Below, one piece after another: positions 13,072-24,800 of a stretch of DNA of 64,000 nucleotides. The position numbers were made by a program, and so were the translations under genes. The stretch covers positions 38,277,570 through 38,341,569 of the forward strand of contig OX381705.1 in the NCBI GenBank assembly GCA_947462335.1, in the 5' to 3' direction. Below the pieces are notes generated by a model. It searched no databases. It saw only the letters and a program-made list of their open reading frames with translations, and was not told the origin of the DNA. Positions within the stretch are counted from its first letter, which is position 1; each line of letters begins with the position of its first letter. Source of the stretch: Harmothoe impar. Taxonomy: Eukaryota; Annelida; Polychaeta; Phyllodocida; Polynoidae.

Positions 13072-13591
13072 GGGCGTCTTTCATAATTAAAGGTTAAGAT
13101 CAAAAAGGGTGTTAACGGTCAAATTGCTTTCATAATGCTTTTAAGATGATCTTTAGAGTTTCATCATTAACCTTAAGTTTTTACCTTTAGTAAAGACTGA
13201 GATTAACGGACATTCCTGTTTCATAAAGGCGTTAAAGGTGAATTTTTCCCCTAGGGAATGATCTTTAAAGTGGTTTTACGGTCAAAAACAGAACACAGTC
13301 ATGGAGCGTGTCTAAGCATATTAATACTTAAGGTAAATTCATCTCCCAGGTATTTTGGTAACGTATTTGAACTAGCATGCGGCCACATACACTTGGAAAT
13401 ATGTTGTGTACTACCTCATACAGGCAGTATGCACATATATACAGTTACTATCTAGATATCACCCTTAATCCATTACCCTGTATTTACGACCAAAATGAGC
13501 ATAATTTTCACCTTAAAAGTTAAAGATAATTCCGGAGACACTTTAAGAGTTGGATTAAGGCTAAAGCAAACATATCTGCTAGGTACTCCTC

Positions 13592-16414
13592 ATGCTTAAA
13601 ACGAGTGGAACAAAGCTCTTTTTGGCGGACATTTGGCCGGAAGGTGGAATGGAGGATGAAGGGGCTTCCTCATCTTCTGCAGAGGATTCCTCCTCCTCTG
13701 CAGGATATTCCTCTTCTGCTGCATCCTCTTCTGCAGCCAATTTGGCGAATTCTCTTCTGCAGCAGAAACCTCTTCTGATGAGGAAGATGATTCATCTGTC
13801 TCGGAAGATGCTGAATCCTCAGCTGAGGAGGAGGAACTTGATAGCAGAGGATATCACAAGAAAGAATACAAACCGAGGATTCACCCTGCTGCCCATTGGC
13901 GAGATGAAAAGTTTATGCAAAGGTATAGGCTATCAAAACGCAGAATCAAAGCTCTAGCAGAACAGTATGCCGCTCATTGCCGGACTAAGGGAACTAAAAG
14001 TGGAGGAGGCCTCTCCCATTTTGACCAAGTGAGTACCTCTCTCATCCCCCCTAGATAAAAATCGAAATTATGTATTAATATCAAGGCCCATACAGCCTTT
14101 TCTAGTCTCTTCGCATATACATATATAAATACAAACGCATATTGTACACACCGGTGTATAGCCATAGCAAAAATAGTCGTAAAAATATGTACAAGATTTG
14201 ATCACACCCCCTTGTTATAAATAATTGACCATTCCCTTTAAAAGTAATTCATAGGATAAAGTAACATATTCTTTTATTCCAGATGTGCCTTGCGATTCGA
14301 TACTTGGCCACAGGTGCTAATTTTTCGACCATAGCGGAGACCCAGCAGGTTTCTGCAGCTACAGTAAGCCGCTGTGTGAAAGATGTATGCCGCTACTTCT
14401 ACTACTATCACCACAGGTAATTTAGAACATGTAGTGTGGAAAAGGAGCCTTTAAGGCACCTAGCGTCTGATCAAATCTGAGGAAGTGCCAAAGGGTACTA
14501 TGTCCACTCAGAAATTTATAGTAATCAATTAATCAGTCAATCAATCTTTTTCGCCCTCAATTTCCTTCTTGGGCCATTTTAATGGGAATCATATGTATCT
14601 TTCTTCAGGCAAAAGAATCACACCAGAAATGATTTTACATGCATGAATGATTTCAGATCATCGGTTGAGGTTGGGATGCAGCGTTAAGGAGGAGGTCTTG
14701 TAAAAAAAAAAGCCATCATATTATAGGAAATTAAGTATACTCCGACTTTTTGTTGAAAGTGTATTTAACACCTTGCGTAATGTATATGCAGGTACATCAT
14801 TTGGCCATCACGAGTCAGGGACAAGATGGCTATTGCCCGAAGATTCTACCGGAAGCACAAACGCAAACCCCTGATTATGGGTCTTATTGATGGCACGCAC
14901 ATCCCCATAATATCGCCTAACAAGGAGAGGGAAGCAGTTTTTGTCAACTGCAAAGGGTACTATTCCCTGAACACCACTGTGAGTATTACCACATATTATA
15001 TATATATATATAATAGTGTTTTACCATCTCCCGATTTGGGACCATAACACAATGGTGCATTGTGGTTTATTTCATCAATTAACCATTTCACATGTCTATA
15101 ATGAAGAAAAGTTTTCCAAAAGAGATATTACTTCATTCTAACATTGTATGTACGAATGCTTGCTCCTGTGCCCTAACATTGTCCTGTGACATTCATATCA
15201 ACTCTTTATACTTAATTTTCATCCTCCATATCTTTTGCAGGTGGTGTGTGATTCGGAGAATCGCATACTGTACATCAATCCATGCTTTGCAGGTTCTGCT
15301 CAAGACAGCTTTTGCTTTAATTCGAGCGAACTATATGACGAGGCTGAGAACGGGGAGTGGGGTGACTTTGTCCTGCTTGGAGATTCTGGGTGAGTGCCAC
15401 ACTGAGATACCAAACTGTATTCTACCTGCTTTCAAAGGAGAGATTCAATAATAAATGGAATTCAGTAAACATAAATTTTACCTGTCCTCTATTTTTTGAA
15501 AAGAAACATTCACCGTGTTAATTTCATGTATCATTTCTTCTAAAGATATGGACTGAAGAAGTACCTCTTCATCCCCTACTTGAACCCTACCACAGATGCC
15601 CAAAAGGCTTACAACACTTGGCACCGTTCTACAAGATCACTGGTTGAAAGAACTATAGGGCTATTGAAGCAGCGTTGGCGGTGAGATGATGTTCTTTTTT
15701 TAAATGACTTTCCCTTAACCCTCTCAACATGGCATGTTGCTAAAAGGGGACATTGGCAACAGTGCATCGAGTAACTCGCCACAGCTACATTCATGCATTA
15801 TGCTGACACTTTGGGAGCATGTAAAGCCCCTTCGGTTGGCATGATGTATCAATGCAGCACTGACAAGTAACTCACCAGTACTGCATTAATGCATCATGGC
15901 GACCAAGGGCATCACAATTTAATACAGCACAATATACACCCCGTTCTCAACATTATTTACATCGTCCATGGGAAGAAATTCACTTTAGTGCATCCTTTTA
16001 TACTCCCTTGCATTTAGCTCCCCACCGTCCGTCCCCTGTTGTTTAAAGATGAGCACGGCCTAACTTACATTTGGTCCATTATAGCACAGGAGCCTACAAT
16101 CAAGCCAACCTCATCATTTTTCATTGATTTTCAGATGTCTTGATGCCAGTGGGGGGTATCTCCATCACAAACCAGAGTATGTTGCGCGTATCATCATCGC
16201 CTGTGCATGTCTTCACAATTGCGCTGTGGAAGACCGCACAGCACCAGATGAAGATGCCCATGATGTCGATGATGACCGCTTCCGCTGGCGCCAGTTTGCT
16301 CCCCCACAACCAGAACAAGAGAGGAATGGTGCAGGCGGCAATGGCAACCACAGGGAGGAATATGTGCGGCAGAACTTTGGTCTCCCAGCATCTGACAACG
16401 ACAGTGACGGCTGA
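13592..16414 (+). CDS. HARBI1-like (PIF/Harbinger) DDE transposase, six exons
   Basis: This is the nuclease that would cut and join the element ends. Exons are 13592/13649-14028, 14283-14416, 14792-14978, 15241-15389, 15546-15680 and 16135-16414; all borders are GT..AG and the phases agree. The acidic, Ser-rich N-terminus is followed by FMQRYRLSKRRIKAL, then a helix-turn-helix-like LAIRYLATGANFSTIAETQQ. The catalytic triad is visible: D in IMGLIDGTHIPI (exon 3), D in FVLLGDSG (exon 4) and E in SLVERTIGLLKQRW (exon 5). The end has the family's IIIACACLHNCAVE. Length is about 412 residues, normal for the family. In exon 1 the frame must change once: a 26-base segment (13737-13762) between 11-base direct repeats puts the ATG at 13649 (or 13592) out of frame. 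Either it is an insertion that breaks this copy, or a 5' exon splices to the acceptor TCTTCTGCAG at 13762. It converges with the Myb gene downstream. Confidence 0.85.
13737..13762. other. 26-base frame-breaking insertion in transposase exon 1
   Basis: It is flanked by CTCTTCTGCAG at 13726-13736 and repeated at 13752-13762. Removing 26 bases joins the Ser/Glu-rich reading frame upstream to the one downstream. The inserted core is part of a 21-base identity with 12839-12859, just outside the transposon. Confidence 0.6.
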
Positions 16415-17420
16415 CATTGCCTGTGTTCTTGCAAAATGAACAACTTGTGTTCTTTTCAAGTGAACATTGAACCACATGTTTGGGGTTACTCCAGGAATAT
16501 TCTTAATTTGTTTTAATACAGACACAGTGGCACTGATTCAATGTTGTGAATTATCCAAACGCTGAGTATAACATAATGAATTATATAGCAAACATGACTA
16601 CAATTTCTGAGATAAAGTTTTAGGTGACCTTTTAGAACAGGCAATTTGCTATTGTCACAAAATTCAGAAAAGGGTTGGTGCCTTCTGTTGGGTGCTGTTT
16701 CTCCACAAAATATGGATGGTTAAAAAGGGTCCGGAAAAAACTGATTTGGCATGAACTGTTTCTGATCGTCAAGTCAGCATTCAAATGCAGAGGTCCGCAT
16801 TTGTATGCACAAATACCATTTGTGGCAACAGAAAAACGATTCTTTATCAATTTTTATTTTCTCCACAAATTACGGAATATTTTGTCATCCATACTTTGTC
16901 GAGAAACAACACCCAGGTGATACATATTGCATTTTGAGCCTTAAACTTCATTAAGTTTCCTCAAATTGAGGTACAAATAGATCATAATCTCTAAAATGTA
17001 TTTCACTTAACAACTTGCATCAGTGGTTCATACAACCAAATGAATAAAACATCTGTGAACATCTACAAAGTGTCTTTGAATTTTTTTATTGAGCAAGCAT
17101 TTTCATACTTTCCACAAATCGAATTACTTTACTGCTTTTTCTATTGTTATAATGAATTCGTTCCTCATACCAACTAACAACTCACAGTTCAAAGTCTGAT
17201 AAACGTAGGAAGATCTATAATGCATTCTTTATCTGAGCATAACAATAGTTCTATTGCATTTTAGTTTTCCTAAAAGTATATCAGAGACTATATGTGTCCG
17301 TATAGTCAAGTCTGATAAATATAAGAACTACAGATCTATAATGCATTCTTTATCTGAGCATAACGGAAGTTCTGTTGCATTTTTGTTTTTTTTAAAGTGC
17401 ACCAGAGACTTTATGTGTCC
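16415..17420. other. Convergent 3' region between transposase and Myb gene
   Basis: No coding sequence. Direct repeats of about 126 bases lie at 17190-17312 and 17318-17430 (shared GATCTATAATGCATTCTTTA). A minus-strand AATAAA at about 17086-17091 could end the Myb-gene transcript. Confidence 0.6.
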
Positions 17421-19341
17421 CTATTTCTTCTTCTTTTTGGAAAGTTTCACTTTCTCCTGTGGCAGTGTGAGATACGAGCGTCTGTCTTCTCGGTTCGGAT
17501 CCCATGCCATTTTAGCAGCCTCATTCAATTTGTGCCTGTGTGCATGTCCTTGATTTGGTTTCAAGCTGGTCCCATGCATTCCGGGAAGACCTTTAGTTGA
17601 AGAATAAACAACACAGTGGAATTCTGTAAAACTAGTAATGTAGCAAAGTAGACTTATGTCATTGTACATTTAACAAGTGCTGATGATATTTGATTTGTGA
17701 CAAACACCACTCTAAATGTGGATAGCTTTTAATGCATAATTTCTTTTCATTTCAAAATGTCTCAGACCGATTCCATTATATCTCCTGACTTACCAACAAC
17801 TCCTTCAACGCCTATGTAGTCCAGCATTGCTTCCTCCATGTCTGTCAGTTGGCACTCATCATCTATCTCACCCCCTCCTGTTTTAAAGATTTCTCGTCGC
17901 AGCTTGTTGTACTGTAAGGTGGAAATAACCCAAGTGAAACACACAAGCTTTTACTAGCATAGCATGCAGTATGATGGGGACAGTAGAAGGATGGCTGTAC
18001 AGCACCATCAAAAATTGCATGAGGAGAAGCTCCTAAAGGGGATAGTGAGAAGTGACATTACAGTGAGAGAGGTGACATGACAGTGAGAGAGGTGACGTGA
18101 CAGTGAGAGGGGTAACGTGACAGTGAGAGGGGTGACGTGACAGTGAGAGAGGTGACGTGACAGTCAGAGAGGTGACGTGACAGTGAGAGAGGTGACGTGA
18201 CAGTGAGAGAGGGGACTTGACAGTGAGAGAGGTGACGTGACAGTGAGAGAGGTGACGTGACAGTGAGAGAGGTGACGTGACAGTGGGAGAGCTGACGTGA
18301 CAGTGGGAGAGCTGACGTGACAGTAAGAGAGGTGATGTGACAGAGAGGTGATGTGACAGAGAGGTGACATGAATGTGAGAGAGGTGACATGATACAGGTT
18401 GCATATAAAACAGGAAGAAATTAAACTTACCTTGGTCTTCACAACCTGTCCATAACGCCTGGCCTTTCCTTTACACTGTGCTTTAGTCCACTTCACATCA
18501 CATCGGGCATTCACATAGACTGTAAAGCAATAAGAATGTCTTCAAGTCCTTTCTTATATTAAGACCAAAAATAGTGTACTATAATATGCATGCTGAGACT
18601 AGCTGAAAAAGGTGGCTTGATGAAAAGCATATCTCACCTAGTGTTACTGCTCTATCTCTTTGCATTTCATGGATTTTTTAAATCCAAGAAAGCATGAACG
18701 GAGGGAATATCTATTCTGTATAGTCTTCTGCATATTGAAAAAATCACAAATTTGAATACACATGAACTTGCACTTTCTAGCAAATCCGCAATAATATCAA
18801 CATGCGAAAATATCTACGTTTACAGTAATGAAGAATTGCCTGTACCCCTATATGATTGATAGATAATATAACTCAACTTCCACCACTCACCAACAACATC
18901 ATCCCACGCTTTGTCCCGTCTCCTCTTCCCACCAGCACAGCCCAAGAACTTTCCCTTGAGTTTACTGCGGTAGTGATTCAGAGCCAGAATGAGAAATTCA
19001 AGGTCTCCATCACGCCACACCCCAGTGTGATCATCCTCGTCTTCACTGTTTATCTCTGGCTGCAGTTGTGGGTCAACTTCATCTGGTAGATGGTAGACAT
19101 CGTCAAGGGCTTGGGGAGCTGCTGCAACTTCTGCAATTGGTGGTGATGGTGGTGCTACAGTTGTCTTGTCCGGATCTAGCTCCCACTCCCAGCTAGAATT
19201 GGAGTCCCAACTGCTAACCTCACTCACATCGTCCTCGTCTATCTCCTCCACAGGGAGGGTGCGCTGCTTCTTTTTAGGTGGATTTGCCTTCTCCCTACCG
19301 CTTGCTTTATCCTGTTTTGATGAAATACAGGAATGCACCAT
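17421..19341 (-). CDS. Myb/SANT-like DNA-binding protein of the Harbinger element
   Basis: This is probably the Myb-like partner that, in Harbinger elements (and the HARBI1-NAIF1 pair), brings the transposase to the nucleus and the DNA ends. Exons are 19341-18891, 18519-18431, 17911-17794 and 17590-17421; all have GT..AG borders and consistent phases, giving about 275 residues. An acidic N-terminal region (PVEEIDEDDVSEVSSWDSN) precedes a Myb_DNA-bind_5-like three-helix domain: FLILALNHYRSKLKGKF, then KRRRDKAWDDVVVYVNARCD across the first intron and VKWTKAQCKGKARR. The C-terminus ends in a Lys tail (KLSKKKKK), a likely nuclear signal. The ATG at 19341 is open to the domain; a good acceptor at 19311 (CATCAAAACAG) allows an upstream 5' exon instead, so the first ten residues are uncertain. 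The intron between exons 2 and 3 carries a minisatellite. No lesions are seen. Confidence 0.78.
18056..18372. repeat. 20-base minisatellite, about 16 copies
   Basis: The unit is GTGACGTGACAGTGAGAGAG with few changes. It is intronic in the Myb/SANT gene. The long open frames across it (SHCHVTSLTV repeats) are repeat artefacts. Confidence 0.95.
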
Positions 19342-20629
19342 ATGTACTTGTGATTAACAGTTGAGCATTCATTATATATGGCTGGGGGGGCTTGAGATTC
19401 TCTTTCGGTTAATACATAAAAATGACCCTTCCCCCATGAATACACCAAAATGAACATCCCCCTTGGAAATGCCGTAAAATCTCAAAATGGCCCTTCCCGC
19501 CCTCCCTTAGAAATACCCTAAAGTAAAATGCCCTCAAAAGGGATACTGGCCATAAATAATGAACGTTCCTGAATTGACTTATTAAATAGAGCATAATAGG
19601 CATTTCTCCTCCCCCCCCTACATACACCAACCTGTCCCCCTTCCTTTGCTAAATAATGACCACTCCCTTAGGTCGACCAGTATAGTGACCCAAATCTAAT
19701 TATGTTGAGAGTTGATATGCTTTTGACCATTTTTAGATGCAGCATGCTTACAATGGTGCTAGGTAACTAGGCTAACCCGTGCAAGTATGAAACACTATCT
19801 TACCTGGGCAATATTATGCTGCATTCTGTATTTTTCACAGGGAAAAGCTGACTTGGTTTTCTCCTTGGGAAAGGGATACCCCTATCACTGTGACGTCATG
19901 CACATGGATTCCCCTATATCTAGAGCTAAAAATAGCCTCCTAAGAATATTCTTTAATAAAGGAATTGTTGTTAATGCTGTACGTAATTGTCGTTAACAAA
20001 GGTAATTATTATTATGTTTTTCTTATGTGTTTTATTTCATATTTAGGGCCTTATTATGCTTGTATAATTATGGAGTATGGTCTTCTTTAATTCTCATATG
20101 GTATTCATTTGGTCATCAATCACAGAAATTGCAAATAGACTATTTTTGGATTTCAGTCGGCCTCCATCGTTAGGACATATACTTTTTTCCACCATTTATT
20201 TTGTCTCAGGGTCAATGAGGATAGAGGTGCTAGAAATGATACTACATACATATGGCTCTTTATTTATTACACATCCTATGATGTCTCTCAGTAAATTGGG
20301 ACCAATGATCATATTAGATGGGGCAGTTTTTCTATATTTTTGAGGAAGTTTGGCATATGGGTTCACTTCTGTCACTCAGACCACACCACCCACCCCCACC
20401 CTGACATCCCCAACGAGATATATGCACACTTTCTGTGATTCTCCACCATTTGACCTTTAATGATAGTGCCACTTGCAAAAGTAACATGGAAGAGTGTAAC
20501 ACATGACATAATGAACATAGAATGGGGTTTATACTTTATTTCTTGAGTAGTGAATATACAAAGTATTGCGTTGTTAAGGCTGTTACCTACAAATGAAAGC
20601 AGTATTTGTACTCTCCAACCACATTTTCT
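19342..20629. other. Gene-free interior of the Harbinger element
   Basis: No exon with splice support was found. CACTCCC at 19664 resembles one end of the MITE at 27992-28310, but no partner end is evident. Confidence 0.5.
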
Positions 20630-21810
20630 CTTTGAGAAATACAGATCAATTGGACAACTCTACTTAATGGCATAATACCCCAATGTTTCTCAGTAAGTAA
20701 ACTATTTAATATCACTAGTATGAGATGTTTACTCTCATATATGACAATGTGGGTTCCTTACGATATGGTAATGGCTACTCAACATGCAAGCATAACTATG
20801 TTTTTAGCAACTAATGTCATCAAAATACTGTCCCATCCATGGTAAAGATAATATAAAGTACAGTACATGATGTATAGCAATACATCATAGCAACAATCAC
20901 ATTGTCTCTTTTGAGTAATACAGATCAGTGGGACAACTTTACTATAATGGTATATTAACCAATTATTTCCCAGCAACTAAACTATTAAATATCGATATGG
21001 AGATATGTTAAATCTAATTAAAAAGCCTCAGTGCAAAGGCTCCCTAAGAAATGATAATGGCTATTCAACATGCAAACATAAGTATGTTTTTTAGCAACTA
21101 AACTATTCAATATCAATACAGTGAAATGTTTACCCTAATTAAAAAGGCCTTAATGTGAACGGTTATACTGTGAACTCTCATATATGACAACGTGGGTTCC
21201 CTTAGAAATGGTAATGGCTACTCAACATGCAAGCATGACTATGTTTTTTAGCAACTAATGTCATCAAAATACTGTTCAACTCATGGTAAACATGATATCA
21301 AGTAGAGCACATGATGTACAGCAACACATCATAGCAACAATCACATTTTCTCTTTGACTAATTCAGATCAGTGGGACAACTTTATTTAATAATGGTATAT
21401 TGACCAAATATTTCCCAGCAACTAATATCAATACGGAGAAATGTTAAATCTAATTGAAAAGACTTACTTCCTTAGCCTTAGCCTAAGAAATGGTAATGGC
21501 TACTTAACATGCAAACATAAGTATGCTTTTTAGCAACTAAACTATTTAATATCAATATGGTGTAATGGTTACCCTAATAGAAAAGGCCTCAATGTGAACG
21601 GTTATACTGTTAACTCTCATATATGACAAGGTTGGTTCCCTTAGAAATAGTAATGGCAACTCAACATGCTAATACAACTGTGTTTCTTTTAGCAACTGAT
21701 ATCATCAAAATATAGGGCAGAAAAATGCCATCCATGTCTCGTTCATGCTAAAGATAATATCGAGTGAAATACATGATAGACAGCAACACATAATAGCAAA
21801 CATTCTGTTT
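20630..21810. repeat. Higher-order tandem repeat, about 440-base period
   Basis: The phrase ACTCAACATGCAAGCATRACTATG recurs in variants near 20772, 21214 and 21660, and a sister form (CAACATGCAAACATAAGTATG) near 21064 and 21500. Two alternating subunits therefore make a period of about 440 bases, repeated roughly 2.5 times, just 3' of the SANT-repeat gene. Confidence 0.7.
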
Positions 21811-21877
21811 TCTTGAATAACAAATATCTTCCCAATAAATCTGTTGCAACAGCAGACCACACGTCCACAATTGAGTT

Positions 21878-24800
21878 TCACTTCCTGTTGTATTGGCTCC
21901 GTGTCATCCTACGTCTCTTAGTCATAGGCTCCTCTTTTTCAACCCCTGCTGGTACATGTGAGGCATTCATGACCACTGGTGGCTCAGAATTCAGAATGTC
22001 GGGGTCTGTGTGGCAGGTCATATCCAGACCAGGCTCGGGGTCTGTGTGGCAGTTCATATCCAGACCAGGCTCGGGGTCTGTGTGGCAGTTCATATCCACA
22101 CCTGGCACAGGATCGGTCTGGTAGTTCTTGTCCACACCTGGCACGGGATCGGTTTGGTAGTTCTTGTCCACACCTGGCTCAGGATCTGTTTGGTAGTTCT
22201 TGTCCACACCTGGCTCAGGATCCGTTTGGTAGTGCTTGTCCACACCTGGCTCAGGATCGGTTTGGTAGTTCTTGTCCACACCTGGCTCAGGATCCGTTTG
22301 GTAGTTCTTGTCCACACCTGGCACAGGATCGGTCTGGTAGTTCATATCCACACCTGGCACAGGATCGGTTTGGTAGTTCTTGTCCACACCTGGCTCAGGA
22401 TCCGTTTGGTAGTTCTTGTCCACACCTGGCACAGGATCGGTTTGGTAGTTCTTGTCCACACCTGGCTCAGGATCCGTTTGGTAGTTCTTGTCCACACCTG
22501 GCACGGGATCGGTCTGGTAGTTCTTGTCCACACCTGGCTCTGGTTTTGGCTCAGGATCGGTCTGGTAGTTCTTGTCCACACCTGGCACAGGATCGGTCTG
22601 GTAGTTTTTGTCCACACCTGGCACAGGATCGGTCTGGTAGTTTTTGTCCACACCTGGCACGGGATCGGTCTGGTAGTTCTTGTCCACACCTGGCACGGGA
22701 TCCGTTTGGCAGTCCATGTCCACTGAATTGATGGATGGAGTAGTGCGAGCGACTAGACCTGCAATAGTAATCGGTATCAAACTGAATGTTAAATCCATTA
22801 GGTGTATGACTTATTTTTTAAATGGGAGATCAGATTTGGCCCGTGAGGAGTTTGATGTGAGATGTGTTTCAAAACAATTAACCAGGCTCCGCATACAGAA
22901 TATGAATGATTCCCCACTAAACAAAAAGTACAACATTTTATAACATTATATAACATTTCTCTAAGGCTCCCTTGTGGCATAACGTTATAAAATGTTTTGA
23001 AACGTTATTTTGACCTAAGATAAACTGTTTTTCTTAGCTGAGTCTGTCAGAATGCCATGAAGTTGAATAAAATAGGGTGAAAAATGATGTCCGTCTCATG
23101 TTCTTATATACAATTATCTAAACAAATTAGGAAATGAGTAAATATATATCTTACATTCAGTGATTCTGGATAGTAGCTCCTGCTGTTGCCCTATCCACAC
23201 AATCAAATGTTCAGCTAACTGCTGCTCCACACTATCAGTCTGACTCTTCTTGGAGCAAGGAGGACCACTGCAGGCCTTGCCTTTGACTTGTGGCTCATCA
23301 TTCTGTGACTGGTCCTGGTTTACTTCTGACTGTGGTGGGCACTGTGTTTGCACATTCTGCTTGTGGCTGGTGTTTGGTGTGACTTCTGACTGCGACACGT
23401 TGTTTGCCGAGTTCTGTGTCTGGCTGGAGGTTACGTTGGACTCTAAGTCTGACAGGCCCTGTCCCTCTGAGTTCTGTGTGTGGCTGGAGGTTACAATGGA
23501 TTCTGACTGCGACAGGCCATTTGCCTCTGAGTTCTGCTTTTTGCTGGAAGTCACAGTAGACTCTGACTGTAACAGGCCCTGTCCGTCCAAATTCTGTTTG
23601 TAGCTTGGATTTAATGTGGCCTCTGACTGTAGAGTGCTCTGTGACTCTATATTGTATTGCTGGCTCATGTCAACTGTCTCCTCTGTCTGCTCTGGAATCT
23701 GTTGATGACAGAGTTTCACTGTGGTGTGCGATTGTGGTAGGCCCTGCAGTCTTATTCCTAAGCTTTTCCGCTGGGTCACCTCTGACTGGGGTGGCTGCTG
23801 TGGCTCTAATATCTTTTGATGGGTTAAATTTAGGCTGAGGTCCATGGGTCCACTAGAAAGAGGGCAAGGATGTGCCTTTTTAGGTGGAGTCGACATTTTG
23901 GGGGGTGGTACCTCAATACCATTGACAACATTGGTTATCTTGGTTGAAAGAGACTTGTTGACTACCAACATTGTTGGGACCACAGGCATACTTGAGAAAT
24001 GTGCAGGACTTTCCACACATGAACGGTGATTAGGTGTGGATGTTAAAGGTACACACTGTAAATCAGAGTAATGACTCTCGTCCAGCCCATTATGAGGCTC
24101 ATCCTGATGGTCATCCAAATGAATTACATCTCCTTGGTCCGTAGATTTCTCCACATCCTTATTGCTGTCGTCCAGTGCAATCTTCCGTCTTTTGCGTTTG
24201 GGTGGGGGACTGGGACTGCTCTCATAGCGATGACTGGAATTCTCGGAATCGTCAATGGTCTTGTCATCGGAAGTGAACGGTGTGTCGTTTTTAGGAGTTT
24301 TCTTTTCAGAGGAGGTCGGTTTCTTCTTCTTCACCAGTTTGTACCCTAGAATGGTCAGAAAAAAAGTTTACAGAAATATTTATCAGATGTTCTTCTCATC
24401 ACAAACAGAAATCTCTACTTACAAACAGCCCACACCACACCACCATTACAGTCATTATTGGAAAGTGCCAATCAGTGTTCCATGGTTTTAAGGTTAAAGA
24501 ATCCCTCTGATGCGGCCGCCCCTCTAATATGACAACCCCACACTTATACCAATAAATATTTAACCCAACCACTCTGGTAGATAAATAAATCCCTACACTT
24601 AGTTGACCATTGCAGGGATATTGCATGCACCATGCCCTGCAACATAGATGCATTTTAAAGGGAAAATGTCTGAAAAAGGTGCAAGATTTGGTGCAGGATT
24701 TGGTATAGCTTTAAAAAAGAACTGAGGTAACACTGTATGAAGAGTATTTGCATTGGTGTTCTTACCTGCTGGCTTGTGACCCTTAAATTTCAGGGCTAGA

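Noticed and set aside
18033..18514. Three overlapping minus-strand open frames of HCHVTSLT repeats
   Set aside because: Produced by an intronic 20-base minisatellite.
21979..22731. Plus-strand open frames of 238-250 residues across the 36-base array
   Set aside because: Opposite-strand shadows of the repeat whose minus-strand frame joins other exons in phase.
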